Shown here in pieces: positions 17,836 through 27,132 of a stretch of DNA of 64,000 nt. The notes under the pieces are model-generated. The model worked only from the letters and a program-made list of their open reading frames with translations, ran no database searches and was not told where the DNA came from. Position 1 is the stretch's first letter, and each line of letters starts with the position of its first letter. The translations under genes and the position numbers were made by a program. The DNA comes from Winogradskyella pacifica (GTDB taxonomy: Bacteria; Bacteroidota; Bacteroidia; Flavobacteriales; Flavobacteriaceae): the NCBI RefSeq assembly GCF_013403915.1, contig NZ_JABFDI010000013.1, forward strand, positions 1 to 64,000. Reading direction: 5' to 3'.

Positions 17836-18745
17836 TATTCACCGTATTTTCTATTAAGGCTTCGTAAAGTCTATTGAGGTTTCTCGTTACATTACCATAA
17901 TTACCTTCACCGATCTGTCTCCCATCAATTTTCACTACAGGTGTTAAACCACCAAAAGTTCCTGTTACAAAGGCTTCATCCGCACCGTAAACATCAAATA
18001 ACGAAAAGTCTTTTTCAAAACAAGGTATATTATTAGCTTTACAAACTTCGATTACTTTGGCTCTGGTGATACCATTCATACAATACTTACTTGTAGAGGT
18101 CCACACTTCACCTTTATTAACTATAAAGAAATTAGTGGCATTGCAAGTTGAAACGAAACCATGAATATCTAACATTAAAGCTTCATCTGCACCTGCTTGT
18201 ATGGCTTGTATAAGCGCTTGAACTTCGTGAAGTTTACTATGACAATTTAATCTTGGATCTAAATAATCTGGTGATCCTCTTCGGATTGTGCTTGTAAAAA
18301 GCGTAATTCCTTTTTCCTTAGAATCTTTTGAAGCCGTTTTATATTCAGGGATAATAACCACGTTTGGTCCAGAAATGGTAAGACGTGGATCTTGAGATGG
18401 TGTTTTTTTAATACCACGGGTAACCATGATTCTGACATGCACACCATCGGTCATCTTATTTGCTTTGAGAGTTTGCATTACTTTAGCCGTTAATTCTTCT
18501 TTTGAAAAAGGCAAATACATACCAACCGATGCAGCAGACGTCCATAACCGATTAAAGTGATCGTCTAAAAAGACCAATACTCCATGATGTAGTCGTAAGG
18601 CTTCCCATATCCCATCTCCTACTAAATAACCGCTATCAAAAACGGAAATTTTAGCATCGTTTCTTGGAAACAATTGATCGTTAATAGAAATTAGAATATC
18701 GTTATTTCTGCTATCTTCTATAGCATTGTGCGTACCATGAACCAT
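17828..18745 (-). CDS. PLP-dependent class IV aminotransferase
   Basis: The 305-aa protein belongs to the branched-chain / D-amino-acid / aminodeoxychorismate-lyase fold type IV family. NCHSKLHEVQALIQAIQAGADEALMLD contains the expected PLP lysine region, followed by GFVSTCNATNFFIV and a glycine-rich ITRAKVIEV. MVHGTHNAIEDSRNNDILISINDQ may extend the usual N-terminus slightly. It lies upstream of, and overlaps, the sulfotransferase-like gene, suggesting one pathway. Substrate unknown; D-alanine or branched-chain amino acids are both possible. Confidence 0.87.
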   Translation of the reverse strand: MVHGTHNAIEDSRNNDILISINDQLFPRNDAKISVFDSGYLVGDGIWEALRLHHGVLVFLDDHFNRLWTSAASVGMYLPFSKEELTAKVMQTLKANKMTDGVHVRIMVTRGIKKTPSQDPRLTISGPNVVIIPEYKTASKDSKEKGITLFTSTIRRGSPDYLDPRLNCHSKLHEVQALIQAIQAGADEALMLDIHGFVSTCNATNFFIVNKGEVWTSTSKYCMNGITRAKVIEVCKANNIPCFEKDFSLFDVYGADEAFVTGTFGGLTPVVKIDGRQIGEGNYGNVTRNLNRLYEALIENTVNND

Positions 18746-18806
18746 AATTAAAAATTTAGTATCGAAAGATACTTAAAATTATAATTTGATTACAAAAACA
18801 ACGCTC

Positions 18807-19841
18807 TTAGTCCAAAGGCGATTCACTGCCCGAAAGTAAGCTAGCGATAACCTTGGTGCCTTCGAACTGTTCTAAAATAATTTTGATAAAAACGGTTATT
18901 GGAATTGCCATAATCAATCCAGGAATTCCCCAAAGGAAGCCCCAAAACATTAACATTACCAATACTGCAATCACATTTATAGAGAAAGATTTCCCCATAA
19001 AAATTGGTTCTAAAACGGCACCAAAGGTGACTTGAACCATAGAAATCGCAAAAATAAAGAAGAACAATGTACTTGACGGATCGAGTTCTACAAAAGCAAA
19101 AATAGATAAGAATATTACAGAAATAAACGAGCCTACCATTTGCACAAAATTAATAGCAAAGGCGAATAATCCCCAGAAAATAGGGAAACTAACATCAAAA
19201 AAGACACACATTAATCCGGTGAATAATCCTGTAAGCGCACTCACTAAAACTTTTACTTTAATAAACTTTATAAGATCTTTTTCAATCTTCATAAAGGTCT
19301 TAATAGATGTGTGTTTTCTTTTTAACAACGTACTATTAAGTAGTTTATGCACGTTAATGGATTCTGCTAACCACAGCACTACAAAGAAAACAGTCATTAA
19401 TAAAGTGGTTAAAAATGAATTGAGAAAGCCAAGCGTAGATCCTAAATTTTCTTTTTCAAAAAGCTGCCCTATAATGCCATGTTCTTGTTCTATTTCAATT
19501 CCGAAATTATCTAATAAATAGATTTTTAAGTCTGCTGTTTTTAATTCGGCTTTAGATAAAAACTCAGTGTTATTTGCTAATATTTGTTTGCTAGATAACT
19601 GTACTAATTCAATACCTAGTTTAAGGCCTAATGCCACCAATAACAAAACGATAATAATACTTACAATTTTAGGTACATTTCTACGTCCCAACCATCGCAT
19701 TAATGGCAAGAATAACAAGGCAATAAACATTGAGAAAATCAATGGGATAAATATAAACGACAAGATCTTTAGTAAATAAAATACTAAAGGCACTACTATA
19801 ATTAACAGCAACACATTGGTTGTACGTCTTTGTTCTAACAT
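18807..19841 (-). CDS. AI-2E family (PerM) membrane transporter
   Basis: The 344-aa inner-membrane protein has about eight hydrophobic segments: two or three at 10-85, a soluble linker (about 90-150), then several at 150-330. The family hallmark G-x-x-x-G-I-P-G-L near GFLWGIPGLIMAIPITVFIKI is present at the C-terminus. The family includes exporters of autoinducer-2 and sodium/proton antiporters; no specific substrate can be assigned. It has its own start with no tight coupling to neighbours. Confidence 0.88.
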   Translation of the reverse strand: MLEQRRTTNVLLLIIVVPLVFYLLKILSFIFIPLIFSMFIALLFLPLMRWLGRRNVPKIVSIIIVLLLVALGLKLGIELVQLSSKQILANNTEFLSKAELKTADLKIYLLDNFGIEIEQEHGIIGQLFEKENLGSTLGFLNSFLTTLLMTVFFVVLWLAESINVHKLLNSTLLKRKHTSIKTFMKIEKDLIKFIKVKVLVSALTGLFTGLMCVFFDVSFPIFWGLFAFAINFVQMVGSFISVIFLSIFAFVELDPSSTLFFFIFAISMVQVTFGAVLEPIFMGKSFSINVIAVLVMLMFWGFLWGIPGLIMAIPITVFIKIILEQFEGTKVIASLLSGSESPLD

Positions 19842-19911
19842 GAGGCAAAATTCTTTTTAACTAGCGGTCAAAGATAAGTTAAAATACACTTTTTATATCC
19901 TTAAAATGCTG

Positions 19912-21447
19912 TTAAAATGGTACGCCATCATCCTCTGGTCCTCCAAATGCATCCGAAGCAGAAGGGAACTTATCTGGTGTAAATGTATTATCATTAGCAG
20001 CATCGTTCATTTTAGAATGAAACTCTGCACCAAAAGGTGTATCAAAATCATCTAAATTATCAAACTTACCTAAGTGTCCAATAAATTTCAAACGTATGTT
20101 TTCTAAACCACCATTTCTGTGTTTTGCTACAATAAATTCACCTTGACCTTCGGTTGGAGAGCGTTCTTCATCATCCCATTCATCAATCTTATAATATTCA
20201 GGTCTATAAATAAAGGCTACAATATCCGCATCTTGCTCAATCGCTCCAGATTCACGTAAATCGGATAATAAAGGACGTTTACTACCTCCACGCGTTTCTA
20301 CCGCACGAGATAACTGAGATAAGGCAATTACAGGAATACTTAATTCTTTTGCTAAGGCTTTAAGGTTTCGAGAAATCATCGATATTTCTTGTTCACGATT
20401 CCCCCCTTTTTGACTTCCACCTGCTGTCATTAATTGCAAGTAGTCAATCATAATCATCTTAATACCATATTGAGACGCTAAACGACGTGCTTTTGCTCTT
20501 AAATCGAAAATAGAAAGCGACGGTGTATCATCTATAAACAAAGGTGCTTGCTCTAAGGTTTTTACTTTTACGTTAAGTTGCTCCCATTCGTGCTTTTCTA
20601 ATTTACCTGTTCTTAACTTTTCAGAAGATAAGCCAGTTTCACTAGAAATTAAACGCGTAATTAATTGAACTGAAGACATCTCCAGAGAGAAGAACGCAAC
20701 AGGCGTATTACTATTAACAGCAACATTCCTTGCCATGGTTAATGTTAAAGCTGTTTTACCCATACCAGGACGTGCAGCAACAATAATTAAATCACTAGGT
20801 TGCCAACCCGAGGTTAATTTATCGAGCTTATCAAAACCAGAAGCGACACCACTCATCCCTTCCTTATTAGACATTTCCTCAATTTTCTTTTTCGCTTGAA
20901 TTACTAAACTTTGAGCAGACTCCGTAGATTTCTTAACGTTACCTTGGGTGACCTCGTATAATTTAGCTTCAGCGGTATCTAAAAGATCAAAAACATCTTT
21001 CGTTTCATCATAAGCTTCTTCAATAATTTCGTTTGAAATCTTTATTAAACTTCTCTGAATATATTTTTGAAGAATAATACGTGCATGAAACTCAATATGT
21101 GCAGAAGAAGAGACGCGTTGTGTTAAGGAAATAAGGTAAAAATCACCGCCAGAAACTTCTAGCTTTTGATCTTTCTTTAATTGACTAGAAACGGTTAATA
21201 AGTCAATAGGCTCACTATTTTCAAACAACTTAAAAATGGCCTCAAAGATATGTTTATGAGCATCTTTGTAAAATGCATCAGGACTTAAAATGTCAATTAC
21301 TTCATCAACTCCCTTTTTATCAATCATCATCGCCCCAAGCACAACCTCTTCTAAATCAGTTGCTTGAGGAGGTATTTTGCCCTTCTCTAAATTAATGATA
21401 GTGCTTTTATCAACTTTGTAGCCTTGTACTGGATTGGGTTGTTTCAT
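19912..21447 (-). CDS. dnaB: Replicative DNA helicase
   Basis: The 511-aa hexameric helicase unwinds DNA at the replication fork. The N-terminal primase-interacting domain (about 25-170: PPQATDLEEVVLGAMMIDKKGVDEV) is followed by the RecA-type core with Walker A ARPGMGKT (about 222-230), Walker B MIMIDYLQLM and the arginine-finger region. I chose ATG at 21447 (MKQPNPVQGYKVDK); the longer frame would begin with TTG three codons earlier and adds only M-L-L. No intein is present, which is notable because dnaB is a frequent intein site. Confidence 0.96.
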   Translation of the reverse strand: MKQPNPVQGYKVDKSTIINLEKGKIPPQATDLEEVVLGAMMIDKKGVDEVIDILSPDAFYKDAHKHIFEAIFKLFENSEPIDLLTVSSQLKKDQKLEVSGGDFYLISLTQRVSSSAHIEFHARIILQKYIQRSLIKISNEIIEEAYDETKDVFDLLDTAEAKLYEVTQGNVKKSTESAQSLVIQAKKKIEEMSNKEGMSGVASGFDKLDKLTSGWQPSDLIIVAARPGMGKTALTLTMARNVAVNSNTPVAFFSLEMSSVQLITRLISSETGLSSEKLRTGKLEKHEWEQLNVKVKTLEQAPLFIDDTPSLSIFDLRAKARRLASQYGIKMIMIDYLQLMTAGGSQKGGNREQEISMISRNLKALAKELSIPVIALSQLSRAVETRGGSKRPLLSDLRESGAIEQDADIVAFIYRPEYYKIDEWDDEERSPTEGQGEFIVAKHRNGGLENIRLKFIGHLGKFDNLDDFDTPFGAEFHSKMNDAANDNTFTPDKFPSASDAFGGPEDDGVPF

Positions 21448-21560
21448 AAGTAGCAAAAGTAGTTAATTAGTGTTGAGGAAATGAAGAAGCACGCTTGACG
21501 ATGTCAACAGGTCTTCAACAATTTAACTGTTAATAACTTGATTATATTGTTAATAGTGCC

Positions 21561-21594
21561 AAAAAAAACCGAAGCTAAAACTTCAGTTTTTTTT
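21561..21594 (-). terminator. Terminator downstream of accA
   Basis: A stem AAAAAAAAC-GAAG / CTTC-GTTTTTTTT (21561-21574 with 21581-21594) lies 22 bases after the accA stop codon. It has T-runs on both strands, so it can work in either direction. Confidence 0.85.
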
Positions 21595-21615
21595 AGTTTC
21601 CTATATTTAGTGGAT

Positions 21616-22569
21616 TTAGTCTTTATAGACTCCCATTGCATCGTATTTTTCCATACGTTGGTTCACTAAATCTTTTGGTGATAAGTTTTTAAGCTCTTCA
21701 TAAGATTTAATAATGGCGTCTTTTACTGCAGAAAATGCTTTGTCTCTATCAGTATGAGCTCCACCAAGTGGTTCTTTAATAATAGAGTCGACAAGCTTCA
21801 TACGTTTCATATCCTTAGCAGTAAGTTTTAAAGCCTCTGCTGCTTGTTCTTTGTATTCCCAGCTTCTCCATAATATTGAAGAACAAGATTCTGGTGAAAT
21901 TACCGAATACCACGTATTCTCTAACATCATAACGCGATCTCCTACTCCAATACCTAAAGCACCACCTGAAGCACCTTCACCAATAATAATGGTGATAATT
22001 GGTACTTTAAGACGTGCCATTTCTAAAATGTTTCTAGCAATAGCCTCTCCTTGTCCGCGTTCTTCAGCTTCTAAACCAGGATACGCTCCTGGAGTATCGA
22101 TTAGCGTCACAACAGGAATTCCGAATTTCTCGGCAGATTTCATAAGGCGTAAGGCTTTACGATACCCTTCCGGATTAGACATTCCGAAATTACGATATTG
22201 TCTTGTTTTGGTATTAAATCCTTTTTGCTGGCCAATAAACATGTACGATTGGTCTCCTATTTTACCTAATCCACCAATCATGGCTTTATCGTCCTTTACA
22301 TTTCTGTCTCCGTGTAATTCTAAAAAAGTATCACCACAAAGTGCTTTAATATGATCTAACGTATAAGGTCTATTAGGATGACGAGACAACTGTACTCGCT
22401 GCCAAGCTGAAAGATTTTTGTAAATATCTTTTTTAGTTTCAGCAAGTTTCTTTTCAATCTGCTTACAGGTTTCAGTGACATCTACATCACTTTCTTTACC
22501 TATAATTTCACACTTATCTAGCTGATCCTCTAATTCTTTTATTGGTAATTCAAACTCTAAATATTCCAT
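21616..22569 (-). CDS. accA: Acetyl-CoA carboxylase carboxyltransferase subunit alpha
   Basis: The 317-aa cytoplasmic protein pairs with AccD to carboxylate acetyl-CoA for fatty acid synthesis. [17 protein letters not shown] and [16 protein letters not shown] are the family start. The crotonase-like oxyanion region is [34 protein letters not shown]. Full length. A minus-strand -7 box (TAGGTTTG, 22611-22618) lies about 42 bases upstream of the start. Confidence 0.96.
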   Translation of the reverse strand: MEYLEFELPIKELEDQLDKCEIIGKESDVDVTETCKQIEKKLAETKKDIYKNLSAWQRVQLSRHPNRPYTLDHIKALCGDTFLELHGDRNVKDDKAMIGGLGKIGDQSYMFIGQQKGFNTKTRQYRNFGMSNPEGYRKALRLMKSAEKFGIPVVTLIDTPGAYPGLEAEERGQGEAIARNILEMARLKVPIITIIIGEGASGGALGIGVGDRVMMLENTWYSVISPESCSSILWRSWEYKEQAAEALKLTAKDMKRMKLVDSIIKEPLGGAHTDRDKAFSAVKDAIIKSYEELKNLSPKDLVNQRMEKYDAMGVYKD

Positions 22570-22610
22570 ACAATTTGAAGTTAGTTTTGTTTAGTTAGTT
22601 TTCTTAGGTA

Positions 22611-22618
22611 CAAACCTA
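22611..22618 (-). promoter_or_regulatory. accA -7 promoter box
   Basis: TAGGTTTG on the minus strand fits TAnnTTTG and stands about 42 bases before the accA ATG. No clear -33 box is seen. Confidence 0.4.
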
Positions 22619-22715
22619 CGTATTCTTATTTCTATTTTATAAAAAATAGATAAAAAAGTAGGCACACAATATTCAATTTACAAAAATAGAATTTATTAAA
22701 GAAACTATGAAAACT

Positions 22716-23624
22716 TTAAGTGTTAATACTATTTGTTTTCCTTTTTCGTCTTTGATAATTTTTGAAAACTGCATCAAATAAAACAGTTCCCAACACAAGT
22801 ATAGCGCCCAAATAGAACTGTGGCGACATTTTTTCTGTTTCAGGAAATAGCATCAAAGCGATAGCAATACCATAGACTGGCTCTAAGTTATAACTTAAAA
22901 TCACAGTAAATGGACTTATATAACGCATGACTTCTACTGAACCTATAAACGCATAAGCTGTACAAACTGACGCTAAAATGAATAAGTACATCCAATCTGA
23001 ATTGGATAGTGTAAAAAATTCTGCATTAAAGCTTTTGCCTGTTAAAAGAATGAAAATCGTAAGAAAAACGACTCCACTTATAAATTCATAAAATGAAATA
23101 ACGGTTGCACTATGCTTCTCTATAAAAAGTCCATTTATTACCGCAAATAAAGTCGAGAATAACGCTGAGAACAATCCTAAAATAATCCCATTAATGTACC
23201 CCATTTCGCTACTAGTAATTAAAACAACTCCAAGAATGACAATGATTCCGAAAATAATTTCATAACCTAAAATACGGCGTTTAAAAAAGATGGGCTCAAT
23301 GAAGGACGCAAAAAATGCCCCCGAAGAGAACATGGCCAAAGCAATAGAAACATTGGCTTGATTTATGGCTTCGAAAAACGTAATCCAATGCAATGCTATA
23401 ATAACTCCTGCTGCAGAAAATTGCCAAAATGTTTTTGATGAGATTTTTATATTTATTCTTACAATTTTAATATAAATAAACATTAAAATTCCGGCCATTG
23501 CCATTCTATACCAAACCAATTCTAAAGCACCAATAGTAATTAATTCTCCTAGTATTGCGGTAAAACCAGCAATGACCACAAGAAAGTGTAAATGTAAATA
23601 ATGCTTTAATTTAGCGTTTGGCAT
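22716..23624 (-). CDS. EamA-family (DMT) membrane transporter
   Basis: The 302-aa inner-membrane protein has about ten predicted membrane spans arranged as two EamA repeats (about 10-140 and 150-290), the drug/metabolite transporter fold. Substrates of this family range from amino acids to nucleobases and cannot be predicted here. Its first 14 bases overlap the end of the upstream LptF/G-type gene, so the pair is probably one transcript. Confidence 0.88.
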   Translation of the reverse strand: MPNAKLKHYLHLHFLVVIAGFTAILGELITIGALELVWYRMAMAGILMFIYIKIVRINIKISSKTFWQFSAAGVIIALHWITFFEAINQANVSIALAMFSSGAFFASFIEPIFFKRRILGYEIIFGIIVILGVVLITSSEMGYINGIILGLFSALFSTLFAVINGLFIEKHSATVISFYEFISGVVFLTIFILLTGKSFNAEFFTLSNSDWMYLFILASVCTAYAFIGSVEVMRYISPFTVILSYNLEPVYGIAIALMLFPETEKMSPQFYLGAILVLGTVLFDAVFKNYQRRKRKTNSINT

Positions 23625-24687
23625 TTTGCAGCAGATATATGGCTAAAATACCAAATATTACATTAGGAAACCATACAGCAACGATCGCAGGAAAATTAGA
23701 TTGCTCTGCCATGACACCAAAAACCTTATCGAAGAAAACGTAAATCATTGCAATGGCAATACCAAAAGCTAAATTCACTCCCATACCACCTCTACGCTTT
23801 ATAGAAGATACAGCCACAGCAATTATAGTTAGAATAAATATGGAAACTGGTAAACTCCATTTTTTTAATTTCACCACTTCATAACGCCCTATATTAGGTG
23901 AACCTCTTCGTTTTTCTGCAGCGATAAAATCAAGGAGTTCCCCATAAGATTTTGTTTCTGCGGCATATTCTACAGGTGTTAAATCTTCGAGCTCAAATGG
24001 AAATTGTACTGTTTTATGAGTCTCTTTCTCTACCGTTTCAATGCCATTATCAAATGACCGCTTTAAATAGGTCGTAAGTTTATAAGCACTATCCTTTTCA
24101 ACATAACTAATTCTATCTGCAAAAATTTTATATTTTAATTCATTACCTTCAAAATGCTCGTACGTGAAATTTAAGCCCGATTTAGTTTTAGGTATAAAAT
24201 TACTTACATATATATAATCGTGATCATTAATTTGTTGGTAAACATCTTTTGTTTGCTGAACTGACTTGTTCTTTTTTAGGTACTTAAATTTAAACTCATT
24301 AAACCCTTGACTTGCTATTGGAGCTAAATACATACCTAAAAACAACGCGAATCCTGCTACAATAGAAGCACCAATCATATACGGTCTTAAGAATCTTGAA
24401 AACGAAACACCAGAACTTAAAAACGCGACAATTTCTGTGTTATTTGCCAGTTTGGATGTAAACCAAATAACCGATAAGAATAAAAATAACGGAAATAAAA
24501 GATTCGCAAAATATACCGTAAAATCTAAATAATAAAATGCGATCTCCCCAAACGGCACATCATTTTCTAACATTTTACCTACTTTTTCTGCTAAATCTAC
24601 AGTAATCCCAATAGGGACAAAAAGTAGTAACATCATTAGAAATGTAAACAAATACCGTTTTAATATGTACCAATCTAGGATTTTCAA
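23611..24687 (-). CDS. LptF/LptG-family permease
   Basis: The 358-aa inner-membrane protein has three N-terminal spans (about 10-115), a periplasmic beta-rich domain (about 130-260) and three C-terminal spans (about 275-355): the YjgP/YjgQ architecture of the permease that extracts LPS for export with the LptB ATPase. MKILDWYILKRYLFTF is the typical start. Whether it is LptF or LptG cannot be decided from one copy. It is upstream of and overlaps the EamA transporter gene. Confidence 0.92.
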   Translation of the reverse strand: MKILDWYILKRYLFTFLMMLLLFVPIGITVDLAEKVGKMLENDVPFGEIAFYYLDFTVYFANLLFPLFLFLSVIWFTSKLANNTEIVAFLSSGVSFSRFLRPYMIGASIVAGFALFLGMYLAPIASQGFNEFKFKYLKKNKSVQQTKDVYQQINDHDYIYVSNFIPKTKSGLNFTYEHFEGNELKYKIFADRISYVEKDSAYKLTTYLKRSFDNGIETVEKETHKTVQFPFELEDLTPVEYAAETKSYGELLDFIAAEKRRGSPNIGRYEVVKLKKWSLPVSIFILTIIAVAVSSIKRRGGMGVNLAFGIAIAMIYVFFDKVFGVMAEQSNFPAIVAVWFPNVIFGILAIYLLQNAKR

Positions 24688-24767
24688 GTGTCTTCTTTAG
24701 TTGTTTAGTTGTTTAACAGAACTTATCGTTTTAATATTAAATTCAGTTTCAAATTTAAGTTCTATAT

Positions 24768-25898
24768 CTACAAACGGTTATCCATTTGTTTTACCATTTT
24801 GTCTTTCCAAGCTCTAAAATCACCTGCAATAATATGCTTTCTGGCTTCTCTCGTCAACCAAAGGTAAAAACCTAGATTATGAATGGTTGCAATTTGCTTA
24901 CCTAATAATTCATTAACAGTAAACAGGTGTCTTAAATAGGCTTTGCTATATTCTGTGTCTACAAATGTAATTCCCATTTCATCTACAGGCGAAAAGTCAT
25001 TAGCCCATTTTAAATTTTTAATATTAATTGACCCATGAGCAGTAAACAACATACCGTTTCTGGCATTACGTGTTGGCATTACACAATCAAACATATCTAC
25101 ACCTAACGCAATATTTTCTAAAATATTGATTGGTGTCCCAACTCCCATTAAATACCGTGGTTTGTCTTCTGGTAGAATATTACAGACAATATCTGTCATC
25201 GCATACATTTCTTCTGCTGGCTCACCTACTGATAGTCCACCAATTGCATTTCCTTCAGCACCTGCATTTGCGATATATTCAGCAGATTGCTCTCTTAAAT
25301 CTTTATAACAACTACCTTGAACAATCGGAAAAAACGTTTGTTCATAGTCATACTTAAAAGGTGTCTTTTTTAGATGCGTTAAACAACGCTCTAACCAACG
25401 ATGCGTCATATGCATAGAACGTTTAGCGTAATTATAATCACATGGATACGGTGTACATTCATCAAAAGCCATGATAATATCAGCACCAATACTGCGTTGC
25501 ACTTCCATCACATTTTCTGGAGTAAACACGTGGTAACTACCATCAATATGCGATTTAAACTTTACACCTTCTTCTTTTATCTTTCTATTTGAAGACATAG
25601 AGTATACTTGGTAACCACCAGAATCGGTTAAAATATTACGGTCCCAATTCATAAATTTATGTAAGCCTCCAGCTTGTTCTAAAATTGGAGTTTGAGGTCT
25701 TAAGTAAAGATGATATGTATTTCCTAGAATTATATCTGGGTTAATATCATTTTTAAGCTCCCTTTGGTGCACTCCCTTTACGGAAGCTACAGTACCAACT
25801 GGCATAAAGATAGGAGTTTCTATAGTTCCATGATCTGTTGTTATTGTACCAGCTCTTGCCTTGCTTTGTGTATCTTTTGCTACTCTTTGAAATTTCAT
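24768..25898 (-). CDS. tgt: tRNA-guanine transglycosylase
   Basis: The enzyme swaps guanine for a queuosine precursor at the wobble position of GUN-anticodon tRNAs. PIFMPVGTVASVKG, the catalytic DSGGYQVYS, GGLSVGE and CVMPTRNARNGMLFT are family blocks. I chose ATG at 25898 (MKFQRVAKDTQSKARAG, 376 aa); an upstream ATG at 25931 would add 11 residues unlike any family start. The C-terminal zinc site is altered: where C-x-C-x-x-C is expected the protein has MGITFVDTEYSKAYLRHLF with no cysteines, although the histidine in ATIHNLGFY remains. Confidence 0.95.
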   Translation of the reverse strand: MKFQRVAKDTQSKARAGTITTDHGTIETPIFMPVGTVASVKGVHQRELKNDINPDIILGNTYHLYLRPQTPILEQAGGLHKFMNWDRNILTDSGGYQVYSMSSNRKIKEEGVKFKSHIDGSYHVFTPENVMEVQRSIGADIIMAFDECTPYPCDYNYAKRSMHMTHRWLERCLTHLKKTPFKYDYEQTFFPIVQGSCYKDLREQSAEYIANAGAEGNAIGGLSVGEPAEEMYAMTDIVCNILPEDKPRYLMGVGTPINILENIALGVDMFDCVMPTRNARNGMLFTAHGSINIKNLKWANDFSPVDEMGITFVDTEYSKAYLRHLFTVNELLGKQIATIHNLGFYLWLTREARKHIIAGDFRAWKDKMVKQMDNRL

Positions 25899-25994
25899 GT
25901 GTTTGTACTTATTATTTTTCAGGAGACACATGTTGTACGCTATTAATCATTAATAATTTTAGCATACTCGTCTCAAGAATTGTAAGTCAGACGG

Positions 25995-26002
25995 CAAATA
26001 TA
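25995..26002 (-). promoter_or_regulatory. tgt -7 promoter box
   Basis: TATATTTG on the minus strand fits the -7 consensus and implies a leader of about 90 bases before the chosen tgt start, which would include the rejected upstream ATG. No clear -33 box is seen. Confidence 0.45.
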
Positions 26003-26135
26003 AATAACTCTATAGTATTCCCTCTTAAATTAAATTTAAAAAAATAATCTTCCAATAATCTATTATTGTTTTCAGCTATTTTCAGCATATTGTTAGCAAA
26101 TCATACAATTCGTTAATAAGTGCTCCTTTTCAACT

Positions 26136-26166
26136 TTTGAAAAACCTTAGTAAAAAGTTACTTTTG
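26136..26166 (+). promoter_or_regulatory. Transketolase operon promoter
   Basis: TTTG (26136-26139) and TACTTTTG (26159-26166) are 19 bp apart. The start codon follows 26 bases later. Confidence 0.65.
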
Positions 26167-26191
26167 TAGCATAAAACTTAAGCAACATAAC

Positions 26192-27037
26192 ATGCCAAAC
26201 ATTAAAGAATTAACTGATTTAACTACTCAAGTTCGTAGAGATATTATACGAATGGTACACAAGGTAAACTCTGGTCATCCTGGCGGATCATTAGGCTGTG
26301 CCGAATTTTTTGTTTCTCTATACCAAGAGCTGATGGAAACTAAAGACGGTTTTGATATGGACGGAATTGGGGAAGATTTATTTTTTCTTTCAAACGGACA
26401 CATTTCACCTGTCTATTATAGTGTGTTGGCAAGATCTGGATATTTTCCTGTTGAGGAATTGAATACTTTTAGACTTATTAATACACGTTTACAAGGACAC
26501 CCAACGACACATGAAGGGTTACCAGGCATTAGAATTGCTTCTGGTTCTTTAGGGCAAGGTATGTCTGTTGCTATTGGAGCAGCACAAGCCAAAAAACTAA
26601 ACAATGACGATCATTTAGTATACAGTCTTCATGGTGATGGGGAACTTCAAGAAGGTCAAAACTGGGAAGCTATTATGTACGCTTCTGCTAAAAAAGTGGA
26701 TAATTTAATTTCAACTGTAGATTTAAATCAACAACAAATTGATGGTTCTACAGACGATGTTTTACCAATGGGAAGTCTAAGAGCAAAATTTGAAGCCTTT
26801 GGCTGGACCGTTTTAGACATCGAAAAAGGTAATGACATTGAAGCTGTTATTAAAGGCATGAAAGAGGCTAAATCTTTAACAGGAAAAGGAAAACCAGTTT
26901 GTGTTTTATTACATACGGTTATGGGTAATGGAATTGATTTTATGATGCACACACACGCTTGGCATGGTAAAGCACCAAACGATGAGCAACTTGCTAACGG
27001 TTTAGCTCAGAATCCTGAAACTTTAGGAGATTATTAA
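26192..27037 (+). CDS. Transketolase, N-terminal subunit
   Basis: The 281-aa thiamine-diphosphate-binding half of a split transketolase, used in the non-oxidative pentose phosphate pathway. The TPP/Mg motif is SLHGDGELQEGQNWEAIMYASAKKVDNLISTVDLNQ (about 148-184). GHPGGSLG near the N-terminus and SNGHISPVYYSVLA are family blocks. The companion half follows 95 bases downstream on the same strand, and both are needed for activity. Split transketolases are usual in several bacterial groups, so this is not a broken gene. Confidence 0.94.
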   Translation: MPNIKELTDLTTQVRRDIIRMVHKVNSGHPGGSLGCAEFFVSLYQELMETKDGFDMDGIGEDLFFLSNGHISPVYYSVLARSGYFPVEELNTFRLINTRLQGHPTTHEGLPGIRIASGSLGQGMSVAIGAAQAKKLNNDDHLVYSLHGDGELQEGQNWEAIMYASAKKVDNLISTVDLNQQQIDGSTDDVLPMGSLRAKFEAFGWTVLDIEKGNDIEAVIKGMKEAKSLTGKGKPVCVLLHTVMGNGIDFMMHTHAWHGKAPNDEQLANGLAQNPETLGDY

Positions 27038-27111
27038 ACTCCTTCTTAATAGATTGAGATTAAATCTCTCTATAAAGGAAGGACTTAAAAATGAATACTA
27101 ATTAAAAGATA

Positions 27112-27125
27112 CCCACTTTCGTGGG
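27112..27125 (+). promoter_or_regulatory. Short hairpin before second transketolase gene
   Basis: CCCAC and GTGGG flank a TTTC tetraloop, ending seven bases before ATG 27133. It lies where ribosomes must load and might affect translation of the second subunit. Confidence 0.3.
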
Positions 27126-27132
27126 CATAGGA

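Noticed and set aside
19912..21447. Possible intein or mobile insertion in dnaB
   Set aside because: The reading frame is of normal helicase length and continuous through Walker A and B.
21448..21456. TTG start for dnaB three codons upstream
   Set aside because: ATG at 21447 gives the usual M-K-Q-P-N-P start and needs no rare codon.
27121..27132. GTG start for the second transketolase subunit
   Set aside because: It lies within a hairpin, and the added residues M-G-I-G are not family-like; ATG at 27133 fits.
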